DNA of 30,932 bases, from NCBI RefSeq assembly GCF_949298305.1, contig NZ_CASFWU010000024.1:1-30932 (forward strand), read 5' to 3'. Source of the stretch: an uncultured Bacteroides sp. GTDB taxonomy: Bacteria > Bacteroidota > Bacteroidia > Bacteroidales > Bacteroidaceae. The notes below the pieces were generated by a model. The model worked only from the letters and a program-made list of their open reading frames with translations. It made no database searches and was not told the origin of the DNA. Shown piece by piece: positions 8,285 to 15,875 of the stretch (position 1 is the stretch's first letter; the number at the start of each line of letters is the position of its first letter). The translations under genes and the position numbers were made by a program.

Positions 8285-9130
8285 TCAAAGCCATTTCTCC
8301 ACCACAATCTCCGTCCGGTTCCAAAGTTCCCCCATCTGCCAGTGGTGCAAGTATTTCTCTGACAGATGTTTCGGACGACAACTCACATTCAGTGTTCCTG
8401 AACGCCGCCCGGCTTCCTCATCCAGCAACAGACTGATGGCCGTAGCCGCTCCCTTGCGGGGTGTACGGATGAAAGGACGGAACAGAATATCCGTCAGCGG
8501 GTCGAACCACATGTGCATTGTAATAATATCGGTCGAAACAATGCCCGGATCGGCCGCGTTGACCACGATGCCACGGTCCTTAACACGGCGTGCCAGGTCG
8601 ATGGTGAACAGCGTCAATGCCAGTTTGGTATTGCTGTAGATGGGAATGCGCCAGAAGGCTCCTTTCTTGCCCCGCAGGAAGAAATCGGGAAAATCGAGCT
8701 TGCCAATGGCATACGTACACGACACCATATTGACAACCCTGCTCCCCTCGCCCATCAGCGGCAGCAACTTCCGCGTCAGCAGATAAGGCCCCACGTAGTT
8801 GACGCTGACCGTGCGTTCCAGTCCGTCGTCCGTGATGTGCAGGCCCGTCTCCATTGTTCCGGCGTTGTTCATCAGCAAGGCCAGCGGTTCTCCCTGCTCC
8901 AGCAGGCGGTTGGCAAAAGCGGCTACCGACTCCAGCGAAGCCAGGTCAATGCCCCGCACCTCAATGTCGGCATTGCCCGTCTCCTCCACCAGCAGCCTGC
9001 GCCTCACCTCGGCTTTTTCCGGATTATAACAGGCCATCACTACCCGATAGCCCGCACGGGCCACGGCACGGGTTATCTCGGTACCCATGCCACCGTCGGC
9101 CCCCGTTATTACGGCAAGTTTCTTCTCCAT
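8285..9130 (-). CDS. Short-chain dehydrogenase/reductase, probable hydroxysteroid dehydrogenase
   Basis: A 281-residue SDR from the ATG at 9130 (MEKKLAVITG). Ten codons upstream there is another ATG, but the start at 9130 has AGGA-type sequence before it and leaves a 4-bp gap to the preceding gene instead of an overlap. The cofactor motif TGADGGMG is at 9-16, NNAG at 88-91, and the catalytic serine, tyrosine and lysine at about 137, 165 and 169 (YSNTK). It is the last gene of the cluster 5-alpha-reductase, Old Yellow Enzyme, SDR. In the Bacteroidales cluster reported to make isoallolithocholic acid, the SDR is a 3-beta-hydroxysteroid dehydrogenase that reduces the 3-oxo group. That function is inferred from context; the sequence alone shows only a classical SDR. 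Confidence 0.85.
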   Translation of the reverse strand: MEKKLAVITGADGGMGTEITRAVARAGYRVVMACYNPEKAEVRRRLLVEETGNADIEVRGIDLASLESVAAFANRLLEQGEPLALLMNNAGTMETGLHITDDGLERTVSVNYVGPYLLTRKLLPLMGEGSRVVNMVSCTYAIGKLDFPDFFLRGKKGAFWRIPIYSNTKLALTLFTIDLARRVKDRGIVVNAADPGIVSTDIITMHMWFDPLTDILFRPFIRTPRKGAATAISLLLDEEAGRRSGTLNVSCRPKHLSEKYLHHWQMGELWNRTEIVVEKWL

Positions 9131-9134
9131 ACTC

Positions 9135-10358
9135 CTATCCTCTGCTTTCGATGCGTTCAATTTCCTTTTTCAGACAGGGCGGCAACTCCTCTTGCAGGCG
9201 TTGATGGCATGCCATGTCGATGCTGTACATGCGGGCTATGCAGTAATTGCTGTGCCGGCACGAACAGCGGGCGTTTTCCTCGGCCTTCATGCGGTTCACA
9301 AAGCCCGGCTCGTTGAGCAGCGCGCGGCCCATCTGCACGGCCTCGAAGCCGCAGTCCAGCACCTCGTCAATCTTCTGCCGCGCCACCAGTCCGCCCACGT
9401 AGACCAGGGGCATGGTGAGTTCCTTGCGGAACTTCAGCGCGTCTTCCAGGAAATAGGCCTCCTTGAAGGGCACCGTGGGTATCATCCATTTGCCCACCAT
9501 GCGCACGCCATACTTCAGCCACCAGCAGTCCATGTAGTGGGTCATGGTGCGGATGGGCATCTCGCCGCGCATCACGTACATGGGTGCCTTGCTGACGAAA
9601 CCGCCGCTCAGCACCAGCGCATGGGCACCGCTCTGCTGCAACCTCCGTGCCACCTGCAGCGACTCGTCCAGCTCCATGCCTCCGCGGAAGCCGTCGCGCA
9701 TGTTCATCTTCACCAGCACGGCCATGTCGCTGCCGGCCGCCTTCATCACTTCGTCCATCACCATGTCCATAAAGCGCATACGGTTCTCCAGCGAACCGCC
9801 GAATTCATCCTTGCGGTGATTGGTGGAAGGCGAAAGGAACTGGCTGATGAGGTAGCCGTGCCCGGCATGAATCTCCACCGCATCAAAGCCCGACTCACGC
9901 GCCAGATGAACCGCATTCCCGTAGGCCCGGGCCATTTCGGGCAGTTCGTCGGCACGCAGGCCGCGCACAAAGGTGGGCGAATAGAGATTGAATCCGCTGC
10001 TGGCTCCCACGGGCGTACAGCCGCAAATGCTTTTGTGCGACATGTTGCCGCAGTGACCCAGCTGGATGCTGGCCGCAGCGCCTTCGGCATGAACGGCATC
10101 GGTCAGGCGGCGCAGCCCAGGTATAATCTCGGCACGCATCCACAACTGGCGGTCGAAGGAAAGGCCGCTGCGGGTGACGGCAGCATAGGCCACCGTCGTC
10201 ATGCCCACACCGCCGGCAGCTACGGAACGGTGATAGTCGAGCAGTTGCTCCGAAGGCTCGTTGCCCGGACACATGCTCTCGAAGGCCGCCGAACGGATGG
10301 TGCGGTTGCGCAGTGTGAGCGGCCCTATGGTTACAGGGGTAAACAGTTTTGAGTTCAT
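9135..10358 (-). CDS. Old Yellow Enzyme family NADH:flavin oxidoreductase, probable steroid 5-beta-reductase (5BR-like)
   Basis: A 407-residue FMN-dependent TIM-barrel enzyme. The family signatures are IQLGHCGNMSH (about 98-108), EIHAGHGYLISQFLSP (162-177) and the near-invariant NHRKDEFGGSLENRMRF (180-196). The C-terminal phosphate-binding VYVGGL and MGRALLNEPG are in place. A cysteine cluster follows at 365, 367, 373 and 384; its spacing differs from the Cx2Cx3Cx11C iron-sulfur motif of dienoyl-CoA reductases, and the extra C-terminal FAD domain of those enzymes is missing. Lying between a 5-alpha-reductase homologue and an SDR, it matches the 5BR gene of the known bile-acid cluster, which interconverts 3-oxo and 3-oxo-delta4 steroids. 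Substrate is inferred. The SDR gene follows after 4 bp, and a repeat element fills the 312-bp gap upstream. Confidence 0.85.
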   Translation of the reverse strand: MNSKLFTPVTIGPLTLRNRTIRSAAFESMCPGNEPSEQLLDYHRSVAAGGVGMTTVAYAAVTRSGLSFDRQLWMRAEIIPGLRRLTDAVHAEGAAASIQLGHCGNMSHKSICGCTPVGASSGFNLYSPTFVRGLRADELPEMARAYGNAVHLARESGFDAVEIHAGHGYLISQFLSPSTNHRKDEFGGSLENRMRFMDMVMDEVMKAAGSDMAVLVKMNMRDGFRGGMELDESLQVARRLQQSGAHALVLSGGFVSKAPMYVMRGEMPIRTMTHYMDCWWLKYGVRMVGKWMIPTVPFKEAYFLEDALKFRKELTMPLVYVGGLVARQKIDEVLDCGFEAVQMGRALLNEPGFVNRMKAEENARCSCRHSNYCIARMYSIDMACHQRLQEELPPCLKKEIERIESRG

Positions 10359-10386
10359 ATATCTATGCTTCTTTAAGAATCAGATA

Positions 10387-10670
10387 TTTAAGTTTCGCAA
10401 GTCTACTAACGGGCTGTAGTTAAGCGGGTCAAGAAGTTAAGGAGTTAAGCCAATACCCTTTATGAACGGTTAATGATGAATGGTTAATGAGCCGTAGAAA
10501 TTCTTCATTCTTCGTTCTTCATTCTTCATTATCTTATCTATTGGCTTTTAACTCCTAAGCCCACCTTAGTGGGCGGTAACTTCTTCTAACTCCTTTAACT
10601 CCTGCAAGTTTCGCATCTGCGAAACTTGAGTAACTTATTCAATTTAAGTTTCGCACTTGCGAAAGTTGAG
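10387..10670 (+). repeat. MITE-like palindromic element, copy A (inside the steroid cluster)
   Basis: A 284-bp element filling most of the gap between the Old Yellow Enzyme and 5-alpha-reductase genes. It ends right at the stop codon of the latter (10671). The ends are inverted repeats (AAGTTTCGCAAG on the left, CTTGCGAAAGTT on the right). Inside, GGAGTTAAGCCAATA (10441-10455) is inverted at 10539-10555, followed by the hairpin GCCCAC/GTGGGC (10559-10574) and the perfect palindrome CAAGTTTCGCA/TGCGAAACTTG (10605-10628). The central part is expanded by tandem TTCATTC-type words (about 10500-10530). Related copies are at 20603-20837 (inverted) and 28806-28988. It contains no gene. Confidence 0.8.
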
Positions 10671-11441
10671 TTAATATATAAAAGGTATCACCCTTTTCCT
10701 CTTTCCGACCGCCTCGTCACCAAACTCCTCGCGATAACGCTTGTGAATGGCATCGGCACGGGGCACCAGGTTGGCAAACGTCCACCACACAAACACCCAG
10801 GCAGCCGGCGAGGCGGTGAGCACGGCAAATCCGGCCCATTCCACCAGTTCGCCAAAGTAGTTGGCCGAAGTGACATAGCGGTACAGGCCGCCGACAGGCA
10901 AATAATGCTTCGTATCGCCCGGACGGCGCAGGTGACGGATGACATGGTCGGAATGCAGGTTGATGCCCATACCCGCCGCAAACAGAAGCAGACCCGCCAC
11001 GGCATGAGGCTGCTCAAAGTAACTCCACCCGCCTTCGTAAAGTCCGTCGGGCGCAAAGTAAAACAATCCACCGCCCTGCATCAGTCCGTTCAACACGTTG
11101 AATACCACGCCCATGGCCACAATGGCCAGCGGCATGCGGCTCTTTCCTTTCATCAGAAACGGAAAGACAAACGAACGCTGGAAGTAGTGGAGCTGAAACA
11201 GCAGGAAAAACACATACACCGGTATGGAAAGTCCTACGCCGCTGTGCCCCCACAGCCAGAACATCACTACAAACACAGGCGCCTCCATCAGCATCCAGGC
11301 CAGCCTGTTGTTGATGGACAGCCCCCACGACGAAGTGCGGAACATGCCATACCCGGCTTTCACAAAATAGAGCGCCACAAACACGAACAGGGCTACGACA
11401 CTCATTACAATCAGAAACCAGTGAAACTTCTCCAATTCCAT
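10671..11441 (-). CDS. 3-oxo-5-alpha-steroid 4-dehydrogenase family membrane protein (5-alpha-reductase, 5AR-like)
   Basis: A 256-residue, very hydrophobic protein with about six membrane segments. Its C-terminal half matches the steroid 5-alpha-reductase family: GGLYRYVTSANYFGELVEW (174-192), NLVPRADAIHKRYREEF (214-230 region) and a basic tail ending RKRVIPFIY. The start at 11441 is chosen because GAGGATT precedes it at normal spacing; an upstream ATG at 11465 overlaps the promoter. The family reduces the delta4 double bond of 3-oxo steroids with NADPH. As the first gene of the cluster with an Old Yellow Enzyme and an SDR, it fits the 5AR of the isoallolithocholic-acid pathway described in Bacteroidales. 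The enzyme family is clear; the natural substrate is inferred. Confidence 0.88.
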   Translation of the reverse strand: MELEKFHWFLIVMSVVALFVFVALYFVKAGYGMFRTSSWGLSINNRLAWMLMEAPVFVVMFWLWGHSGVGLSIPVYVFFLLFQLHYFQRSFVFPFLMKGKSRMPLAIVAMGVVFNVLNGLMQGGGLFYFAPDGLYEGGWSYFEQPHAVAGLLLFAAGMGINLHSDHVIRHLRRPGDTKHYLPVGGLYRYVTSANYFGELVEWAGFAVLTASPAAWVFVWWTFANLVPRADAIHKRYREEFGDEAVGKRKRVIPFIY

Positions 11442-11462
11442 AATCCTCACATTTATTGACCG

Positions 11463-11470
11463 CAAAGATA
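11463..11470 (-). promoter_or_regulatory. -7 box of the steroid-reductase cluster
   Basis: The minus strand reads TATCTTTG, a perfect TAnnTTTG core, 21 bp before the 5AR-like gene start. The -33 region is poor, which could indicate an activator-dependent promoter. Confidence 0.55.
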
Positions 11471-11668
11471 ATGAAAACTCAAAGAAGGGAATAAGTTTTT
11501 ATATGAATTCGTTGCCGTCTTGCCGCAATCGGGAAAAAACGGAGTATCGGAAGGGAATTATCAGACAGAATGCCTCACATCCAAGAGCGCCCAGGCCACC
11601 GCCACGCAATTTGACAAATAGTCAGATTTGCGGCCCGTTTCGTATCAAAAAAGAGCCGTAGAGGCATC

Positions 11669-11695
11669 TTCTGCTGACAATGACTGTCAGCAGAA
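11669..11695. other. Perfect 11-bp inverted repeat
   Basis: TTCTGCTGACA (11669-11679) pairs perfectly with TGTCAGCAGAA (11685-11695) around a 5-nt loop. It has no adjacent T tract on either strand and lies about 200 bp upstream of the cluster promoter. It could be an operator or the hairpin of an unrecognised small RNA. Confidence 0.6.
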
Positions 11696-11802
11696 TCAGG
11701 AAAACCAGAAGGGAAAGACATCTGTAAAACGCATAAACCGCACATATCAATACAACAAAACGGGGAAATTACGCATATCCATGCAAAAGGAGACCCGCCA
11801 GT

Positions 11803-11890
11803 CCTGCCTGCCACGCTTGCATCGTCCGTCAACCACACTTGCACGGCAGACGCAAACAGCTTGTTCCGCCCGCCCACGACGCTTGCACGG
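11803..11890 (-). repeat. Four-unit array with exact 22-bp period (core CCGTGCAAGC)
   Basis: On the minus strand the cores CCGTGCAAGC, CGGAACAAGC, CCGTGCAAGT and CGATGCAAGC begin at 11890, 11868, 11846 and 11824, each exactly 22 bp apart. The bases between cores vary but are often GTGG- or GACGG-like. The same core and period recur on the plus strand at 19604-19691. Confidence 0.75.
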
Positions 11891-12138
11891 TGAGCAGAAG
11901 ACACGGACACAGGAGGCAGAAAGCCCCTTTTCCGCTCCCCGAAATTCCCCTTCCCGCCTATTTCACTTGTAAACATTCCGATATATCGTTATCTGTCAGA
12001 CAGATACAGAAATCCGTCCGCAAAAAATCGTCCATCCTCTCCCTCGGACCGAAATAACCGATTCTCGGCCGACAGAAAATACAAAATGACACTTTGACAT
12101 CCGCAGGAAAGCGTTGGCGGATATTCAAAAAGAATGAC

Positions 12139-12146
12139 TACCTTTG
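12139..12146 (+). promoter_or_regulatory. -7 box of the helicase gene, adjacent to the ATG
   Basis: TACCTTTG is a perfect core and ends 5 bp before the ATG at 12152. A possible -33 GTTG is at 12113-12116. Transcription would begin at or very near the start codon. Confidence 0.6.
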
Positions 12147-12151
12147 CCCCC

Positions 12152-14047
12152 ATGAAACAGGAAAAAGAGACCAACAGCCCCAGCCTCCACCTCCAGCACC
12201 AGCAACTGTTGCTGCGCATGGAGTACGAATACGAGAAGGAGGAGTTCCGCCGCCAGACCGAAACCATGGGCGTGGCGCGCAAGGTGAAGCGCGGCCTGTG
12301 CTGGTTTCCCGCCACGGCCGGACGCAGCTACTACAACTCGCTGAACCAGCTGGTGCTGGAGGTGACGCGCACCGAAGACACCGACATCGAACACTCGTTC
12401 GAGTACGGACGCCCCGTCTGCTTCTTCCGCCAGACGGCGGACGGCAGCCTCAGCTATTTCAACTTCCAGGCCACCGTCAGCTATGCCGACGACACGCGCA
12501 TGGTGGTCGTGATGCCCGGCGCAGGCGCCATCCTCGACGTGCAGGGGGCCGACCGCCTGGGCGTACAGCTCTACTTCGACGAAACCAGCTACCGCACCAT
12601 GTTCGAGGCACTGGCCGATGTCCTCCGGGCCAAAGGCAACCGTACTGCCGAACTTCGCGACACGCTGCTGGGCACCCTGAAGCCCGGCTTCCGCGAACTC
12701 TACCCCGTCCGCTTCCCCTGGCTGAACCGCACGCAGGAGTCGGCCGTCAACAAGGTATTGTGTACCCGCGACGTGGCCATCGTACACGGCCCTCCCGGCA
12801 CGGGCAAGACCACCACACTGGTCGAGGCCATCTACGAAACGCTGCACCGCGAACCGCAGGTGCTGGTGTGCGCACAGAGCAACACGGCGGTGGACTGGAT
12901 TTCGGAGAAGCTCGTTGACCGCGGCGTCAACGTGCTGCGCATAGGCAACCCCACACGGGTCAACGACAAGATGCTGTCCTTCACCTACGAGCGCCGCTTC
13001 GAGTCCCACCCTGCGTACCCCGAACTGTGGAGCATCCGCAAGGAACTGCGCCAGCTGCACGGCAAGGCCCGCCGCGGCACCTACGAGGAGCGCGAAGGCG
13101 TGCGCAGCCGCATCTCCCGCCTGCGCGACCGCGCCACGGCGCTGGAGATACAGATTAATGCCGACCTCTTCGAATCGGCCCACGTCATTGCCTCCACACT
13201 GGTCAGCAGCAACCACCGCTTGCTGTCGGGCCGCCGCTTCGGAACCCTCTTCATCGACGAGGCGGCACAGGCGCTCGAAGCCGCCTGCTGGATAGCCATC
13301 CGCAAGGCCGACCGCGTCATTCTGGCGGGCGACCACCAGCAGCTGCCGCCCACCATCAAGTGCTACGAAGCGGCACGCGGCGGACTGGAGCGCACGCTGA
13401 TGGAAACCGTCGTGGCCCGCAAGCCCGACACGGTCTCCCTGCTCACCACGCAATACCGCATGAACGAGGCCATCATGCGCTTCTCGTCCGACTGGTTCTA
13501 CGACGGCCAGCTGCAGGCCGACCCCAGCGTACGCCACCGCAGCATCCTCGACTGGGACACACCCATCTCGTGGATTGACACCACCGGCATGGACTTCAAG
13601 GAAGAGTTCGTGGGCGAGAGCTTCGGGCGCATCAACCGCCAGGAAGCCGACCTGCTGCTCAGCGAACTGGAGAAGTACATCGGCCGCATAGGCGGACAGC
13701 GCATCCTGGACGAGCGCATCGACTTCGGCATCATATCGCCCTACAAGGCACAGGTGCAATACCTGCGCGGCAAACTGCGCGGCAGTGCCGTCTTCCGTCC
13801 CTACCGCGACCTGCTGAGTGTCAACACCGTGGACGGTTTCCAGGGGCAGGAACGCGACGTCATCTTCATCAGCCTCGTCCGTGCCAACGACGAGGGGCAG
13901 ATAGGTTTCCTCTCCGACCTGCGCCGCATGAACGTGGCCATGACCCGTGCCCGCATGAAGCTGGTCATTCTGGGCGAAGCCGCCACACTGAGCCGGCATG
14001 CCTTTTACAGGAAACTGCTGGAGCACATCAAGAACGACAGCCTATGA
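12152..14047 (+). CDS. SF1 (UPF1/IGHMBP2-like) AAA-domain DNA/RNA helicase
   Basis: A 631-residue superfamily 1B helicase in the cytoplasm. Walker A GPPGTGKT is at about 213-220, followed by motif Ia (CAQSNTAVD), Walker B LFIDEAAQALE, motif III GDHQQLPPT, LTTQYRMNEAIM, and the C-terminal VDGFQGQERDVI and VAMTRAR motifs. The N-terminal 200 residues form a beta-rich domain like that of IGHMBP2-type enzymes. The ATG at 12152 is chosen because an upstream in-frame ATG at 12134 lies before the promoter core and would not be on the mRNA. The gene stands alone between divergent and convergent neighbours. Codon use is strongly GC-rich at third positions, which creates a long false frame on the other strand. 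Confidence 0.92.
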   Translation: MKQEKETNSPSLHLQHQQLLLRMEYEYEKEEFRRQTETMGVARKVKRGLCWFPATAGRSYYNSLNQLVLEVTRTEDTDIEHSFEYGRPVCFFRQTADGSLSYFNFQATVSYADDTRMVVVMPGAGAILDVQGADRLGVQLYFDETSYRTMFEALADVLRAKGNRTAELRDTLLGTLKPGFRELYPVRFPWLNRTQESAVNKVLCTRDVAIVHGPPGTGKTTTLVEAIYETLHREPQVLVCAQSNTAVDWISEKLVDRGVNVLRIGNPTRVNDKMLSFTYERRFESHPAYPELWSIRKELRQLHGKARRGTYEEREGVRSRISRLRDRATALEIQINADLFESAHVIASTLVSSNHRLLSGRRFGTLFIDEAAQALEAACWIAIRKADRVILAGDHQQLPPTIKCYEAARGGLERTLMETVVARKPDTVSLLTTQYRMNEAIMRFSSDWFYDGQLQADPSVRHRSILDWDTPISWIDTTGMDFKEEFVGESFGRINRQEADLLLSELEKYIGRIGGQRILDERIDFGIISPYKAQVQYLRGKLRGSAVFRPYRDLLSVNTVDGFQGQERDVIFISLVRANDEGQIGFLSDLRRMNVAMTRARMKLVILGEAATLSRHAFYRKLLEHIKNDSL

Positions 14048-14464
14048 GCTTGCGCCACGGAGGACACAAAGCACTGCGTAGTGCCTCAGGATTATCCGGC
14101 TCCTCACAGACAGGCCCCATGAAAGGGCACCGCACAGGTCTTCGTTCGAGCGGGCAGAAACAATGCTTTTGCTTGCAGAAGTACGACCTGCACCCTTGTC
14201 CCGAATGTCAGCAAACCGTTTTGCGGTTACGGTAGCAACCCGTCTCTCCGTTTGACCGTTTGCCCATGAACAGCCTGCATCCAAGACATTGGGCTGAAGC
14301 CGGCCGAAAGAAACTTTATCAGCCTATACGAACAGCATCCTTCCGGAAACAAGAAACGCGGACTTCTGCAAGCCGCGCAAAGCCACCAGGGCTCCGTACG
14401 GTCTGCGAAAGTCCGCGTTCCCGCTTAAGGTTGATGAAGAAGTGCGGCATCCGGCCACACCCGC
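14048..14464. other. Convergent intergenic region between the helicase and cbpM
   Basis: About 420 bp with no supported gene. It holds small hairpins after the helicase (GCACT/AGTGC near 14080) without T tracts, and a long composite hairpin at 14355-14419 that probably ends the cbpA-cbpM transcript. Confidence 0.5.
14355..14419 (-). terminator. Probable cbpM terminator
   Basis: AACGCGGACTT (14355-14365) pairs perfectly with AAGTCCGCGTT (14409-14419); the loop has further pairing (AGCC/GGCT). On the minus strand the stem is followed by TCTTGTTT. It lies 46 bp past the cbpM stop. Confidence 0.55.
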
Positions 14465-14761
14465 TCAGAGCAAGTCGCCGTACATCTTCAGCCGTCCGCG
14501 CAGGGTGGCTATCTCTTTCTGCATCCGGTCCATGCGCTCCAGCAGGTGATGGATGGCATCAATGCCTTCCATGTTGATGGAAAGGTCGTAGTACATGCGG
14601 CTGTATCGTTCCACGTCGGGCAGCTGGGAGAAAGACAGGCAGGGCTTTCCCTCATCAAAACAGATGTCTATCAGCCCGTTCTCCTGCAGAAGGTCGATAA
14701 ACGAAGACTCGATGTGGCATTTGTCACAATAATCGCTGACAATAATCAATTCGTTCTGCAT
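14465..14761 (-). CDS. cbpM: Chaperone modulator CbpM-like protein
   Basis: A 98-residue protein that starts 15 bp after the cbpA stop. It has the layout of CbpM: a short MerR-like helical part with YCDKCHIESSFIDLLQENGLI, then a C-terminal coiled coil (HHLLERMDRMQKEIATLRGRL written in two parts: HHLLERMDRMQ and KEIATLRGRL). In E. coli CbpM binds the J domain of CbpA and blocks it. The pairing with a zinc-finger-less DnaJ homologue directly upstream strongly supports the same role. Sequence similarity to CbpM is judged by pattern and context, not by a search. Confidence 0.8.
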   Translation of the reverse strand: MQNELIIVSDYCDKCHIESSFIDLLQENGLIDICFDEGKPCLSFSQLPDVERYSRMYYDLSINMEGIDAIHHLLERMDRMQKEIATLRGRLKMYGDLL

Positions 14762-14776
14762 AATCGTTCCGTTTTA

Positions 14777-15727
14777 TTAGTTCATACTTTGAATTTTGCG
14801 GAACATCTCCTTCTGCTGTTCCGTCAGGTTGGTAGGCAACTGTACCTGGTAGGTCACTATCAGGTCGCCGGCCTCGCCCTCTTTCTTATAGACAGGGAAT
14901 CCTTTCCCCTTGAGGCGCACCTTGGTACCGTTCTGCGTACCCGGTTTCACTTTCAGTTTCACCTGTCCGTCCAAAGTATTTACCAACTGCTCACCCCCCA
15001 GCAGAGCCGTATAGAGGTCAGTGCTGACATCTACGTAGAGGTCGTCGCCCAAGCGCTTGAACACAGGGTCGTCGGGGATGACAAATGTGATGTAAAGGTC
15101 GCCCGCAGGCCCTCCGTTCATGCCCTCGGCTCCGTAGCCCTTCAGCTTGATGACCTGTCCGTTGGCTACGCCCGCAGGGATGGTGATGCGCACCTGTTTG
15201 CCGCCGATGGTCAGTATCTGCTTGTGGGTCTGTGCCGCCTCGCGCAGCGAGAGAGTCAGCTCGGCGCTCAAGTCCTGTCCGCGGAAACCCGCACGCGAGC
15301 CTTCGCCCCGGCCGCGATGGCCGAACATCTGCTCGAAGAAGTCGGAGAAGCCTCCGGCATTGCTGCCCGTGAACTCCTGTCCGTCCGATGAATACCAGTA
15401 GGTGCCGTTGCCGTCCGTACCAAAGCCACCTTGCCCGAAACCGCCAAACCCGGCTCCGCCGGCCTGCTGACGGGCACGCTTCTGTGCCTCGAACTCGTCG
15501 GCATGTTTCCAATGCTCTCCGTACTCGTCATACTTCTTTCTCTTTTCCGGATCGCTAAGAACCTCGTTGGCCTCGTTGATGGCCTGAAACTTGTCCTTGG
15601 CTGTGGGGTCATTGGGATTCAAGTCGGGATGATACTTGCGCGCCAGTTTCCTGAACGCCTTCTTGATATCATCCTGCGAAGCCTTCTTGTCCACCCCCAG
15701 GACTTGGTAATAATCAATATATGCCAT
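14777..15727 (-). CDS. cbpA: CbpA-type DnaJ co-chaperone (no zinc finger)
   Basis: A 316-residue Hsp40 protein. The J domain occupies about residues 4-70 with HPD at 33-35. It is followed by a Gly/Phe-rich linker with GFGGFGQGGFG and then the two DnaJ C-terminal substrate-binding domains. The four CxxCxGxG zinc-finger repeats of true DnaJ are missing, which with the adjacent cbpM identifies the CbpA class. It stimulates DnaK ATPase. The ATG at 15727 is used because MAYIDYYQVLG is the standard start; an ATG at 15751 adds only eight unlikely residues. No TAnnTTTG core is visible upstream; a TTTGGAAC motif (15745-15752) resembles the element upstream of groES, but lies too near the ATG to be clear. 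Confidence 0.92.
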   Translation of the reverse strand: MAYIDYYQVLGVDKKASQDDIKKAFRKLARKYHPDLNPNDPTAKDKFQAINEANEVLSDPEKRKKYDEYGEHWKHADEFEAQKRARQQAGGAGFGGFGQGGFGTDGNGTYWYSSDGQEFTGSNAGGFSDFFEQMFGHRGRGEGSRAGFRGQDLSAELTLSLREAAQTHKQILTIGGKQVRITIPAGVANGQVIKLKGYGAEGMNGGPAGDLYITFVIPDDPVFKRLGDDLYVDVSTDLYTALLGGEQLVNTLDGQVKLKVKPGTQNGTKVRLKGKGFPVYKKEGEAGDLIVTYQVQLPTNLTEQQKEMFRKIQSMN

Positions 15728-15875
15728 ATTCTGTATAAATTTATGTTCCAAACTGTCCCGCCCCTTCCCGTCGGGGAAAGAAACGGTTGTCCATTAAAAG
15801 AAATAACACATCGGAGCGCCCGGCAGACTTTTAAAACATGCAAACAACCTCTAAACCTTTGCAAAGCCTCAGTGG

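Larger units (their letters stand above)
11442..12151. other. Divergent intergenic region between the steroid cluster and the helicase
   Basis: About 710 bp with no supported gene. It holds the cluster promoter at its left end, a strong 11-bp hairpin (11669-11695), a four-unit 22-bp-period array (11803-11890) and the helicase promoter at its right end. The open frames in it (114 and 133 codons) read through the array and show no recognisable domain. Confidence 0.6.

Noticed and set aside
9087..10352. 421-codon plus-strand frame rich in His and Ala
   Set aside because: It is antisense to the Old Yellow Enzyme gene, with low-complexity composition and no known domain.
12125..14026. 633-codon open frame on the minus strand
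   Set aside because: It is the shadow of the helicase gene. All helicase motifs are on the plus strand, and the GC-rich third positions of that gene suppress stops on the other strand.
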